DNA of 64,000 nt from Bacteroides sedimenti. GTDB taxonomy: Bacteria; Bacteroidota; Bacteroidia; Bacteroidales; Bacteroidaceae. This document shows, piece by piece, positions 34,902 to 43,713 of the stretch. Where the stretch lies: positions 1,550,001 through 1,614,000 of the forward strand of contig NZ_AP028055.1 of assembly GCF_040365225.1 (NCBI RefSeq), read 5' to 3'. The notes under the pieces are model-generated. The model was not told the DNA's origin. It worked only from the letters and a program-made list of their open reading frames with translations, and did no database searches. The translations under genes were made by a program, and so were the position numbers. Positions within the stretch are counted from its first letter, which is position 1. Each line of letters starts with the position of its first letter.

Positions 34902-36008
34902 ATGAAGCAGTTTTTATCATTTGTAACAAAAGAGTTTTATCATATCGCACGCGACAAACGCACCATCCTGATACTTCTAGGTATACCTATTGTGCAGATA
35001 ATTCTATTCGGATTTGCCATCACTACCGAAGTTAAAGATATCCGTATGGCAGTATTCGATCCATCAAAGGATGAGGTCACACAAAAAATAATAGATAAAC
35101 TGGACGCCAATGAATATATAAATGTGGTCAGTGTGATAGACCATCCGGAGGACATAGAATCTGCATTCCGGAAAGGAAAGGCTGATATTGCTGTAATTTT
35201 TAACCAGCATTTCAGTGACAATTATCGCCATACGGGAGAAGCTTCCGTGCAACTAATTACTGACGGCACTGATCCTAACACCGCCTCTATCTTAACGGGT
35301 TATGTAACAAATATCCTAATGGCTGCCCAACAAGAAATAAACGTTCAGTATAAGTCGCCGCTTTCAATTACCCCGGAAGTTAAGTTATTATATAATCCGG
35401 GAATGAAGGGAGCGTACAACTTTGTGCCAGGTGTAATGGGGCTTATCCTTATGCTTATTTGTGCCATGATGACCTCTATCTCAATAGTAAGAGAAAAAGA
35501 GATGGGAACAATGGAGGTTCTATTGGTATCGCCCATGAAGCCGATTTATATTATTGTGGCAAAAGCAATTCCATACCTGGTACTTTCGTGCATTAATATT
35601 ATCACCATACTCTTATTATCAGTGTATGTATTGAATGTACCGGTAGCGGGAAGTCTTACCCTGCTCTTTGGGATATCTCTTCTCTTCATTCTGGTATCAC
35701 TCACCATTGGATTATTAATATCTACAATAGTCAAGACTCAGGTAGCAGCTATGCTTGCCTCGGGTATGGTTTTGATGCTTCCAACCATTCTGCTTTCAGG
35801 TATGATTTATCCAACAGAAAACATGCCGTTTCTTTTGGAATGCATAACCCACATCATTCCAGCAAAATGGTATATTATATGTGTTAAGAAAATTATGGTT
35901 GAAGGACTTGGCTTCACATTCGTACTGAAAGAAGTTGGTATTCTTTTAGTAATGGCTACCGTTTTACTAATAATAAGCCTCAAGAAGTTTAACGACAGAC
36001 TGGAATAG
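34902..36008 (+). CDS. ABC exporter permease 1 (ABC-2 type)
   Basis: A 368-residue inner membrane protein: one N-terminal helix (IPIVQIILFGFAITTEVKDI), a large extracytoplasmic domain (about 45-170) and five C-terminal helices (GVMGLILMLICAMMTSISIV; EKEMGTMEVLLVSPMKP as the ABC-2 signature segment). Equivalent to YbhS. It lies 4 nt after ATPase 2 and 3 nt before permease 2. Confidence 0.92.
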   Translation: MKQFLSFVTKEFYHIARDKRTILILLGIPIVQIILFGFAITTEVKDIRMAVFDPSKDEVTQKIIDKLDANEYINVVSVIDHPEDIESAFRKGKADIAVIFNQHFSDNYRHTGEASVQLITDGTDPNTASILTGYVTNILMAAQQEINVQYKSPLSITPEVKLLYNPGMKGAYNFVPGVMGLILMLICAMMTSISIVREKEMGTMEVLLVSPMKPIYIIVAKAIPYLVLSCINIITILLLSVYVLNVPVAGSLTLLFGISLLFILVSLTIGLLISTIVKTQVAAMLASGMVLMLPTILLSGMIYPTENMPFLLECITHIIPAKWYIICVKKIMVEGLGFTFVLKEVGILLVMATVLLIISLKKFNDRLE

Positions 36009-36011
36009 ATT

Positions 36012-37127
36012 ATGATAAAATATTTAATAGAAAAAGAATTCAAGCAGATATTCCGAAACAGTTTTATTCCCAGATTAATTATTGCTTATCCAATTTTTAT
36101 GATGCTGATTCTTCCATGGGCAGCCGATCTGGAGATAAAGAATATCAATCTTTACATTGTGGACAATAACCACAGCCAGTATTCAAGGCAACTAACCCAG
36201 AAAGCTGCTGCATCAGATTATTTCAGACTAACGGATGTTTCATCTTCTTATGATGAAGCCATAAAAAGTGTGGAAAGAGGAGATGCAGACATCATTATGG
36301 AAATTCCGGCTAATTTTGAACAGGATTTGATTAAAAGTGGAAATACTAAATTGTTGATTTCTGCCAATGCAGTAAATGGAACAAAAGGAGGATTAGGTAG
36401 TTCGTATCTCTCGAGTATGATAACAGACTTCACTGCAGATATTAAAGATAAATGGATACAGCCTCAAAAAAAGGAAGCCATCACTCCTTCTATTAAAATA
36501 GAGACACAGTATCGCTTTAATCCGCACCTCGACTACAAAGCATTCATGATTCCGGCACTGATGGTGATGTTGCTCACTATTTTATGTGGATTTTTGCCAG
36601 CCCTTAATATTGTTGGCGAAAAGGAGAAAGGGACCATTGAACAAATTAATGTAACTCCGGTAAAGAAATTCACGTTTATCATAGCCAAAATTATTCCTTA
36701 TTGGATAATCGGATTCATGGTTATTACAATTTGTTTCGGATTGGCAGCACTTGTCTACGGTCTGATGCCGATTGGACATCTAAGCACCATCTATCTGATT
36801 GTTTTGCTATATGTATTAACTATATCCGGATTTGGACTGGTTATTTCCAACTATTCTGATACGATGCAACAGGCCATGTTTGTAATGTGGTTTTTCGTTC
36901 TGATTCTAATGCTGTTAAGCGGGCTATTTACCCCCATCAATAGCATGCCTCACTGGGCACAGATTATTACCGATTTCAATCCGCTCAAATATTTTGTTCA
37001 GGTAATGCGGGCTGTATACCTCAAAGGCAGTGGCATTATGGATCTTATTCCTCAGATTTCTGCACTGATGATATTCATGGTATTGATTAATTCATGGGCT
37101 GTTGTTAGTTACAGAAAAAAATCTTAA
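36012..37127 (+). CDS. ABC exporter permease 2 (ABC-2 type)
   Basis: A 371-residue permease with the same plan as permease 1: helix near the N-terminus (IIAYPIFMMLILPWAADLEI), large periplasmic loop, and C-terminal helices with EKEKGTIEQINVTPVKK. Equivalent to YbhR. It completes the TolC-HlyD-ATPase-ATPase-permease-permease set. A close paralogue is encoded at 38266-39387, after an AraC gene. Confidence 0.92.
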   Translation: MIKYLIEKEFKQIFRNSFIPRLIIAYPIFMMLILPWAADLEIKNINLYIVDNNHSQYSRQLTQKAAASDYFRLTDVSSSYDEAIKSVERGDADIIMEIPANFEQDLIKSGNTKLLISANAVNGTKGGLGSSYLSSMITDFTADIKDKWIQPQKKEAITPSIKIETQYRFNPHLDYKAFMIPALMVMLLTILCGFLPALNIVGEKEKGTIEQINVTPVKKFTFIIAKIIPYWIIGFMVITICFGLAALVYGLMPIGHLSTIYLIVLLYVLTISGFGLVISNYSDTMQQAMFVMWFFVLILMLLSGLFTPINSMPHWAQIITDFNPLKYFVQVMRAVYLKGSGIMDLIPQISALMIFMVLINSWAVVSYRKKS

Positions 37128-37247
37128 ATAATATATGGCTTTCTGGAAATAGAGTAAGAACCGTAAATGACGGGTATTGTGTTTAAGCGGTTCAGCATAT
37201 TTATTTAAACTAAAGTGTATATAGATTATTTAATCCATTTAAATAAA

Positions 37248-38150
37248 ATGAATTTAAACAGTATAACAGCAAAGCCTGCAGCATTCAATGCAGGCTTTGC
37301 ATCAAACTCCTTCAACGGCAAGATGATAAAAGAGGATATTATGCTTTATTTTCTGCAAAATATTATCTTAGATAAATATTATAAGTCAACAAACAAGATT
37401 GGTATTATAGAAGTACGTAAAGGGACATTAGAGGTAAAAATAAACAACCAGCAATACTCATTATCTCATGGCTCAATAGCTTATATCCCCTCCAATGCGT
37501 CTTTCAGTATGAAATCAGCTGATTCCATGCTTGAAGGATATATCATGATCTTATCCGACTTTTTCGTTGAATCCGTTCAAACTCCATTCTTAATAAACCT
37601 GGGTACTCCTTTTGTTATACATAATCAAGATTCGGCTAATAGTCTGCAAAATAAATTTGATCAGATTTTCGTGCTGATAAAAGATGAAATATCAAACAAA
37701 GAGCATATCTTTCAGCGAGAAAAGTTATCAAACCTGGTTTCCATATTCTTTATCGACATCCTGAATGCATTTGCAAAGCAGCACTCTGTATCTGAAAATC
37801 TTTATGCTGATGGCAAAACGACAAGAGGAATGAAACTGACCAAGGATTTTATAAATCTGGTAAAGCTTCACTCACACAATCAGAGGCAAATAAATTTCTA
37901 TGCCGACAAGCTCTGTATAACTCCCAAATATCTGTCAAAGCTGATAAAGGAAACATCGGGAATATCGGCAAACGAATGGATTACCAGCACAGTTATAAAA
38001 GACGCGAAATACCTTTTAAAAATTTCAGGAAATAGTGTAAAAGAAGTTTCTAATGCTCTTAATTTTCCTAATCAAAGTTTCTTTGGGAAATATTTCAAAA
38101 AGAAAGTAGGTATCTCTCCCAGAGACTATCAAAGAGCTGGCGCTTTATAA
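37248..38150 (+). CDS. AraC-family transcriptional regulator
   Basis: A 300-residue protein. Residues about 30-170 form a cupin-like effector domain (NKIGIIEVRKGTLEVKINNQ, SHGSIAYIPSNASFSMKSAD). The C-terminal 100 residues hold the two AraC helix-turn-helices (YADKLCITPKYLSKLIKETS, VKEVSNALNFPNQSFFGKYF, KKKVGISPRDYQ). I start at ATG 37248 after a run TTTAAATAAA; an ATG at 37215 is possible. It sits between two paralogous permease genes and may regulate the second one or the whole efflux locus; this is inference from position. Confidence 0.88.
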   Translation: MNLNSITAKPAAFNAGFASNSFNGKMIKEDIMLYFLQNIILDKYYKSTNKIGIIEVRKGTLEVKINNQQYSLSHGSIAYIPSNASFSMKSADSMLEGYIMILSDFFVESVQTPFLINLGTPFVIHNQDSANSLQNKFDQIFVLIKDEISNKEHIFQREKLSNLVSIFFIDILNAFAKQHSVSENLYADGKTTRGMKLTKDFINLVKLHSHNQRQINFYADKLCITPKYLSKLIKETSGISANEWITSTVIKDAKYLLKISGNSVKEVSNALNFPNQSFFGKYFKKKVGISPRDYQRAGAL

Positions 38151-38265
38151 TCAATCATATTAAATGGTAATGCAATATTAATATATTACAACCTTTTACT
38201 TAGTTTCATTGTTTATATATGACTTTCCATTTTTGGTAAATTTTATATAGATATTGAAATAAGTT

Positions 38266-39387
38266 ATGGTAATAAAATATCTTATTGAAAAAGAATTCAA
38301 GCAGATAGCACGCAATAAATTTCTGCCACGATTAATAGCCATTTATCCAATCGTCATCATAATGGTACTTCCCTGGGCAGCAAATCTGGAAATTAAGAAT
38401 ATCAATCTTTGTGTTGTAGATAATAATCACAGCCAATATTCCCGGCAATTGATTCATAAAGTAGTTTCATCGGGATACTTCCGGCTGGCGGATGTTTCAT
38501 CCTCTTATGATGAAGGCATAAAAAGTGTAGAGAAAGGAAGATCGGATATTATTCTGGAGATTCCGGCCAATTTCGAGCGAGACCTTATTAAAGAAGGGAA
38601 CGCCAGATTGCTTATCTCCGTAAATTCTGTAAATGGAACCAAAGGAATGCTGGGAAGTGCATACATGTCTTATATTGTTTCCGACTTCTCAGATGACATA
38701 AAAGATCGGTGGGTAGAGCCCCAACATGTCACTAATATCAATCCCAAGGTTAAGATTGTTGCACAAAGCCGTTTCAATCCTCATCTTGATTACAAGGTAT
38801 TCATGATTCCGGCACTGATGGTAATACTGCTTACCGTATTCTGCGGTTTTCTTCCTGCCTTGAACATTGTCATTGAAAAAGAGAAAGGAACCATTGAACA
38901 GATTAATGTAACTCCAGTAAGCAAATTCTCATTCATCATAGCCAAGCTTATCCCCCACTGGATTATCGGCTTTTTTGTGCTTTCCATTTGTTTGGCACTG
39001 GCAGCTCTGGCTTATGGACTTGTTCCAAACGGACATCTTAGCACCATTTATTTACTGGCTTTGCTTTATGTTCTCATTGTCTCCGGATTTGGACAGGTTC
39101 TCTCCAACCACTCTGCAACCATGCAGCAAGCCATGTTCGTGATGTTCTTCTTTATGATGATTATGATTTTGTTAAGCGGTCTTTTTACCCCTATTCACAG
39201 TATGCCTCATTGGGCCCAAACCATTACCATCTTCAACCCGCTGAAATATTTCGTTCAGATTATGCGGTCGGTCTATCTAAAAGGAAGCGGCCTTGCAGAC
39301 CTTGGCACCCAGATACTGGCACTTTCCATTTTTGCCGTATTCTTTAATACCTGGGCAATTCTTAGTTACAGAAAGAAGTCGCAGTAA
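38266..39387 (+). CDS. ABC-2 permease, paralogue of the 36012-37127 gene
   Basis: A 373-residue permease that aligns with the 371-residue permease 2 without gaps, apart from one extra residue at each end; about three quarters of the first 60 residues are identical (KYLIEKEFKQI, LEIKNINL, VDNNHSQYSRQL). It has no ATPase of its own and is separated from the efflux operon by the AraC gene, so it probably shares the ATPases at 33223-34897 and alters substrate range or replaces permease 2 under other conditions. That is inference. It is the last plus-strand gene before a repeat region. Confidence 0.9.
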   Translation: MVIKYLIEKEFKQIARNKFLPRLIAIYPIVIIMVLPWAANLEIKNINLCVVDNNHSQYSRQLIHKVVSSGYFRLADVSSSYDEGIKSVEKGRSDIILEIPANFERDLIKEGNARLLISVNSVNGTKGMLGSAYMSYIVSDFSDDIKDRWVEPQHVTNINPKVKIVAQSRFNPHLDYKVFMIPALMVILLTVFCGFLPALNIVIEKEKGTIEQINVTPVSKFSFIIAKLIPHWIIGFFVLSICLALAALAYGLVPNGHLSTIYLLALLYVLIVSGFGQVLSNHSATMQQAMFVMFFFMMIMILLSGLFTPIHSMPHWAQTITIFNPLKYFVQIMRSVYLKGSGLADLGTQILALSIFAVFFNTWAILSYRKKSQ

Positions 39388-39486
39388 AAACCATACGAAT
39401 TTAATTAAAGTCCATGTAGATATATTCTGTTTCAGTAAGGGAAAACCAGAAAGTAAATTTCATCCACCTCTCTTGGCTGTTTTTCA

Positions 39487-39627
39487 TATCAAATCCCCAT
39501 AGCATTAATTTCAAAAAGTAGCACAAGTCACGCAAGTCACGCACTTTCGCTATAACGCATTTATATTCAACACAATACAGGTGCGCGACTTCTGCGTAAG
39601 CACTGCGTGACTTCCAGCGCGTGGCTT
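39487..39627 (-). repeat. 141-bp structured repeat, family I, copy B (reversed)
   Basis: On the minus strand: motif TATGGGGATTTGATA at 39501-39487, 14 nt after three tandem nonamers (plus-strand AAGTAGCAC, AAGTCACGC, AAGTCACGC at 39516, 39525, 39534). Opposite-orientation nonamers are at 39583-39591 and 39605-39613. The gaps 14, 40, 13 and 5 nt are exactly those of copies A and C. At the sixth position (39619-39627) the nonamer GCGTGGCTT is present but in the opposite orientation to the other copies, so the terminal hairpin is lost. Confidence 0.8.
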
Positions 39628-39750
39628 ACCCGCCATCGCAGCCACCCAATTTTACAAAGCGGCATCGCAGAGGCGCCTTCTCCACACAACAGGCTATTGC
39701 CGGCAAACATTTGTATCTAATCTTTATTCCACGATGTTATATTTCTCTGT

Positions 39751-39840
39751 TTACCCGGGTGTACAGGCAGCGTATATCCGGGTGTACAGAGTCCCTCCAT
39801 CCGGGTGTACCGACTGTGTACATCCGGGTGGACGGAAAGA
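39751..39840. repeat. Four-copy tandem array, 23-bp period, core CCGGGTGTAC
   Basis: CCGGGTGTAC (last copy CCGGGTGGAC) occurs at 39755, 39778, 39801 and 39824, an exact 23-bp step. The bases between cores vary (AGGCAGCGTATAT, AGAGTCCCTCCAT, CGACTGTGTACAT). It is too short-spaced for a CRISPR. It has the same copy number and nearly the same period as the array at 1436-1525, with a different core that also ends in GTAC. Confidence 0.85.
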
Positions 39841-40089
39841 AATAAGGCGTCAAATTTTGAAATCATGCCGATAAAATATGTTTAAATCCGCATAAATATG
39901 GGTAGTTCCATACGATTATGATCTCTATAGATATCACTAAACAACTTAATTTACACATATCCAAATACTTGTCTTTTATTTACAAAACTAATAAATAGGC
40001 TATAACCTGTGTGTTGGGAGAAAAAGTAAGTCCTTAGTTCGCAACTGAATCTAACAAGACGGTATCGCGGAGACGCTTGCGGAGGAAGT

Positions 40090-40230
40090 GCGTGACTTAA
40101 AAGAAGTCACGCGCTTTTTCGGACGAAGTAACGCACCTATAACAAGCTATCCAATAGCGAATTACAGCGATTCCGCGTGACTTGCGTGACTTGCGCGACT
40201 TTATTGAATCAAGCCTATGGGGAAATGAGA
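40090..40230 (+). repeat. 141-bp structured repeat, family I, copy C
   Basis: Nonamers at offsets 0 (forward), 14 and 36 (reverse), 85, 94, 103 (forward) and TATGGGGAAATGAGA at offset 126, identical in geometry to copy A at 7016-7156. The motif ends 2 nt before the last base of the pabC stop codon region at 40233, so the element directly abuts the 3' end of pabC on the opposite strand. Confidence 0.85.
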
Positions 40231-40232
40231 AA

Positions 40233-40841
40233 TCAGAACTGAATGTTAGCTACCGGAATGGTTATTTCATCTTCAATTCCAAGCATGGCATTTATCAGAT
40301 ACAGCTTTTCAAAAGAGGCGAGGTTGTTTACTGTTATCTCCATGGGAACCACTTTGCCTTCGGCCAGTAATCGCTGACGACAGGTGCCGTTCAGCAAATA
40401 AGAATTCGGTGTATAATAACCTTTTTCATCACTCAGCACCACGTTGCTGTAGCTTGTATCGGTTATCAGTCCGCTGCGGACAATCAACACATCATCACAC
40501 TCCCCTTTTTCCTGAAGCAATCTTGTCAGGCAGCTTCTGTTGGCATACTTATGCGAATAATCAATGCCGGTTCCATCCACCAGTTTTAATGAACCAATCC
40601 GTTTGGGTGTATAAGGTTGAAATTCGACCTCCTCCACTGAGGCACCGTAAAGAATACGGCATTTCACATTTCCCTGGCTCATTGCTTCGGGAACAACCAG
40701 TTCCTGAAAAAGAGTCTCCTGAACTGATGTACCAAAGAATTCCTTCACGGTCTGCCTCATTCTCTCCAAATGAAGTTCAGGATGAATAAATGCACCGTCA
40801 ACTACTTTGACTGTTTCTAAAAATTGCAGATAACCCCTCAT
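40233..40841 (-). CDS. pabC: Aminodeoxychorismate lyase-like aminotransferase class IV
   Basis: A 202-residue fold-type IV PLP protein. Short for PabC (usually about 270) but typical of the Bacteroides version. Seen: LETVKVVDGAFIHPELHLER at the N-terminus, DYSHKYANRSCLTRLLQEKG with the PLP lysine in HKYANR, ILIVRSGLITDTSYSNVVLS (the E/T-type SN segment), and TCRQRLL. It would split 4-amino-4-deoxychorismate to p-aminobenzoate and pyruvate for folate. Its start overlaps the pabB stop by 4 nt, giving translational coupling and supporting the role. Confidence 0.87.
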   Translation of the reverse strand: MRGYLQFLETVKVVDGAFIHPELHLERMRQTVKEFFGTSVQETLFQELVVPEAMSQGNVKCRILYGASVEEVEFQPYTPKRIGSLKLVDGTGIDYSHKYANRSCLTRLLQEKGECDDVLIVRSGLITDTSYSNVVLSDEKGYYTPNSYLLNGTCRQRLLAEGKVVPMEITVNNLASFEKLYLINAMLGIEDEITIPVANIQF

Positions 40842-41815
40842 AACGGCAAATATATTTTATCCAACACTTCCTGATACTCCTCTTCGGGTTTGCTGTTCAC
40901 GGTTATTCCTCCCCCGCTGCGGAAGTAATATTTTCCACCTTCCTGTTCAATATAGCGAATCATAACGGCACTGTCCAGTGTTTCTCCGTCGTAATAACCA
41001 AACACCCCTGTATAATATCCCCGGTTCATTTTCTCTGCCTCGCGGATAGTGTTTACGGTGGACTGTTTAGGTGCCCCCGATATTGAACCGGCCGGCAGCA
41101 TATCGAAAATGATGTTTCCCAGCCGTTCGTGGTAATTCCCGGAAAGCTTTCCGCAAATCTCCGAACTGGTTTGCAACAACTCTTTTTGGTTGGTTTTCAG
41201 TACATCCACATACCGAAATCTCCGCACCCTCACCTGCTCAGCCACTATGCTAAGATCATTGCGAATTAGGTCCACTATCGTATTGTGCTCACATGTCTCT
41301 TTGTAATCCGCCATCAACTGCTCTGCCGCATTTGGTAGAGAGGCGTCAATAGTTCCTTTCATGGGATAAGAGGAAATTTCGCCGGATGTTATCTGTACGA
41401 AACTCTCAGGCGAGAAACAAACGAACTTGCCCGGCATCAGGATTTTGTAACGTGCATGAGACCGGGAATAAATATCTTCCAGCGAAAGATTACATTCAAT
41501 GGGAGTCCTTTCCGTGAGATTCAGCAAGAAAGAGTTTCCTTTATGCAAGGCAGTACTTACAAGTCCAAATTTCCGCAGGTAGTCCTGATAGCTGCCCGGA
41601 GTTTTTGTGAGCCGAGCCGGAGCTTGTCCGGCAACAGGCAATGTAGTATGGTTTGATTGGTTTCCTATTGTAAATAAGAGGGAATGGTTTTCCATCGGGT
41701 GTTCGATAAAGAATCCATTTTCCATCTCAAAATCAACGCCAAAGAGATAGGGAACCCGCCTTTTACCGGCAACATTCATCTTACGACATACTAAATTTGC
41801 ATCCAGTTCAATCAT
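40838..41815 (-). CDS. pabB: Aminodeoxychorismate synthase component I
   Basis: From ATG 41815 a 325-residue chorismate-binding enzyme that aminates chorismate to 4-amino-4-deoxychorismate. Seen: NSFLLNLTERTPIECNLSLE, KFVCFSPESFVQITSGEISS, YPMKGTIDASLPNAAEQLMA, IVDLIRNDLSIVA, DMLPAGSISGAPKQSTVNTI, GYYTGVFGYYDGETLDSAVM and IRYIEQEGGKYYFRSGGGIT. The N-terminal part is short, so it is the compact form. A partner glutaminase (PabA) is not in the window. An upstream ATG at 41857 lies before the TACTTTTG box at 41828-41821; ATG 41779 is an alternative. Confidence 0.92.
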   Translation of the reverse strand: MIELDANLVCRKMNVAGKRRVPYLFGVDFEMENGFFIEHPMENHSLLFTIGNQSNHTTLPVAGQAPARLTKTPGSYQDYLRKFGLVSTALHKGNSFLLNLTERTPIECNLSLEDIYSRSHARYKILMPGKFVCFSPESFVQITSGEISSYPMKGTIDASLPNAAEQLMADYKETCEHNTIVDLIRNDLSIVAEQVRVRRFRYVDVLKTNQKELLQTSSEICGKLSGNYHERLGNIIFDMLPAGSISGAPKQSTVNTIREAEKMNRGYYTGVFGYYDGETLDSAVMIRYIEQEGGKYYFRSGGGITVNSKPEEEYQEVLDKIYLPL

Positions 41816-41820
41816 GGGTG

Positions 41821-41828
41821 CAAAAGTA
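41821..41828 (-). promoter_or_regulatory. -7 box adjoining the pabB start
   Basis: Minus strand TACTTTTG, only 5 nt before the ATG at 41815. If it is used, the mRNA is leaderless or nearly so, or translation starts at 41779. A clear -33 box at the right distance is not seen. Confidence 0.4.
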
Positions 41829-41891
41829 CAAAAACAAACAGAAACAATCACGTTCAAAAAAAATAATCATTCCTGTTTGCACAAGATATAG

Positions 41892-43085
41892 TTAGAACGT
41901 GTATCCTATTTTTAGCTGAGCAATTTTCATTTTGTCATTATAACCAGTACTAGTTTCATAAGTCATCCGACAGAAAATAAAACGTTCATTTTTTAGTTTG
42001 TAATCAAGACCTATTCCACAATACAGTCCCCAAAAAGAAGATTGAGGAAGGGCTTTATCGTCCTTTTGATTCGCACGGAAAGTCTTATTAGTAAATACCA
42101 TCTCTGAATAAAGTGAACTGGATGATTTGAAAAGATTCTGATAAACACCGCCTGCTTCAATGGTGGGGCGTACTTTCGGCGTATTTAATGTATATTTCAG
42201 ACCTAACTTCCCACTTGCCATCAATGCTTGAAAATTATATTTGGAATAGACTGAATTCGTTGCCGAAAAATCCGTATTTCCTTTAATGCTTGATAAAGAA
42301 AGATCGCCTTGCAAGCTTAAAGACTTAATAAAACGTGGATTCGAAATGTTTATCTGACTGCCAATTACAGGCATAATTGACTTAGCCGACTCAAACAAGA
42401 TTAGTTCTTCTCTACCGAAGCTATAATCAATATATTGCAAGCCTCCATATAAAGAAAAATTTATTTTTGTAAATTTTTTCTTATAATCATTTTCAAATAC
42501 AAGGCATTCTTCTCCGGAGGTACACATTTCGTCATGATATCTTTTTGTCAATTCAATCATGGAACTTCTTCCAAGTCCCACGTTCTCAACCTTCTTTAAA
42601 ACAGGATCACAATCCCGAAAAACATAACCCAATATTCCTCTATATTTTAAATCAATTTTGAATTTATAATCAACTATTTGATTAGTTTTTTTGGAAAGAG
42701 GAATCATTCTCCCATCTTCATTTTCAAAAAAATAGTAGTCAATTTCGCCTGGATAAAAATAGAGATTTTTGATCCCTTTAACCAAAAACTCCAGAAAGAC
42801 ATTCATTGAAACACTATCAACAGTAATCGGATGAGAAACATAATACTTTCTTTCATTAATAAGCCTGTATCCTTTTATTTCACCAGGATGAAAAATCTGT
42901 TCAGTTGCATGGCTTGATGATTTAAACCGACAGATACTTGAATTGCTTTTATCGGTTCTGAAATCTATCAAACCATTTATTGTATCATTATTATTTGTGA
43001 GAATATATCCTTTTTTATAATTGCTTTGTGCGTTCACAGATATAGTAATGAAAAGGAATGACAAAAGTATATAGCTGAATTTCAT
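41892..43085 (-). CDS. Exported protein with C-terminal beta-barrel-like region
   Basis: A 397-residue protein with signal peptide (YILLSFLFITISVNAQ). The mature N-terminus KKGYILTNNNDTINGLIDFR begins a domain widespread in Bacteroidetes surface proteins (GYxxTNxxDTIxGLI). From about residue 205 the sequence changes to amphipathic strands (INFSLYGGLQYIDYSF, SLQGDLSLSSIKGN, LGLKYTLNTPKVRPTIEAGG, CGIGLDYKLKNERFIFC) and ends IAQLKIGYTF with a terminal Phe, as in outer membrane barrels. Function unknown. It is 31 nt downstream of the BACON-domain lipoprotein gene and likely co-transcribed. Confidence 0.75.
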   Translation of the reverse strand: MKFSYILLSFLFITISVNAQSNYKKGYILTNNNDTINGLIDFRTDKSNSSICRFKSSSHATEQIFHPGEIKGYRLINERKYYVSHPITVDSVSMNVFLEFLVKGIKNLYFYPGEIDYYFFENEDGRMIPLSKKTNQIVDYKFKIDLKYRGILGYVFRDCDPVLKKVENVGLGRSSMIELTKRYHDEMCTSGEECLVFENDYKKKFTKINFSLYGGLQYIDYSFGREELILFESAKSIMPVIGSQINISNPRFIKSLSLQGDLSLSSIKGNTDFSATNSVYSKYNFQALMASGKLGLKYTLNTPKVRPTIEAGGVYQNLFKSSSSLYSEMVFTNKTFRANQKDDKALPQSSFWGLYCGIGLDYKLKNERFIFCRMTYETSTGYNDKMKIAQLKIGYTF

Positions 43086-43116
43086 GTCTTATTTATTTTA
43101 GTTTTCTGCTTATTCA

Positions 43117-43713
43117 TTAAGCCGGTTTTGCATCCTGAGTTATATATATTAAGCACTTAAGTCCGTATTCTGCATTTAACGTAATAGTGGCCAAACGTGG
43201 TTCTGAGGTAAGATTTGCTGCATATTCAATATAAACAGAAGCTTCATCACTCGAACACCTCACCCATTCGTCTTTACATTCAACTTCAAATTTTACGTTA
43301 GTTTGGACTTTAACAAACTGTTTTCCTGCATTATTTTTTACAAATATATTAGAAAACTCTGTTTTAACATAAGCATCCTCAACAAGGGTATTCATTTTTA
43401 CGTTAATCTTCTGATGCTCGCCACCAACAATTGCCATTGTTATCATTTTAGTAGTATAGCCCTCTTTGGAGAGTGTAATAAAGCCTGTTCCTCCAGATGG
43501 CAAATTAATTATATATTTACCATCCGAAGATGTATGAACAGTCCAATCGTTTGTAGTTGTTTTAAATTGTAGCGACACATTATCTATTCCGTTTCCAGAA
43601 GAATTGGTAACGATGCCAGTAATTTTTGTCGGTTCATCTACATCAGTTAATGTACAGGAATATAAAATCAGTGCTAATGCAAGATTAAAGACAACAAATG
43701 ATAATTTTCGCAT
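43117..43713 (-). CDS. Lipoprotein with carboxypeptidase-regulatory-like and BACON-like domains
   Basis: From ATG 43713 a 198-residue lipoprotein (RKLSFVVFNLALALILYSC, Cys20). Residues about 28-110 are a carboxypeptidase regulatory-like/transthyretin-type domain (KITGIVTNSSGNGIDNVSLQ, SDGKYIINLPSGGTGFITLS). Residues about 115-195 look like a BACON domain (VQTNVKFEVECKDEWVRCSS, SEPRLATITLNAEYGLKCLI), which in Bacteroidetes often binds glycans or mucin. It presumably sits on the cell surface with the barrel protein encoded downstream. Confidence 0.78.
   Translation of the reverse strand: MRKLSFVVFNLALALILYSCTLTDVDEPTKITGIVTNSSGNGIDNVSLQFKTTTNDWTVHTSSDGKYIINLPSGGTGFITLSKEGYTTKMITMAIVGGEHQKINVKMNTLVEDAYVKTEFSNIFVKNNAGKQFVKVQTNVKFEVECKDEWVRCSSDEASVYIEYAANLTSEPRLATITLNAEYGLKCLIYITQDAKPA

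Larger units (their letters stand above)
39388..40232. other. 845-bp intergenic region with paired repeat elements around a tandem array
   Basis: Contains element B (39487-39627, minus orientation), a four-copy 23-bp array (39751-39840) and element C (40090-40230, plus orientation). Outward ends of B and C are 744 bp apart and face the stop codons of the flanking convergent genes. Between array and element C (39841-40089) I see AT-rich sequence with no gene. Reading frames across the nonamers encode RDL repeats and are not taken as coding. Confidence 0.75.

Noticed and set aside
39751..39840. CRISPR array
   Set aside because: Repeat cores are about 10 bp with 13-bp intervals and there is no cas gene; the period is far too short.
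40182..40370. Plus-strand frame reading RDL repeats into pabC antisense
   Set aside because: The repeats are the nonamers of element C; copy A in the same frame hits a stop immediately, so it is not coding.
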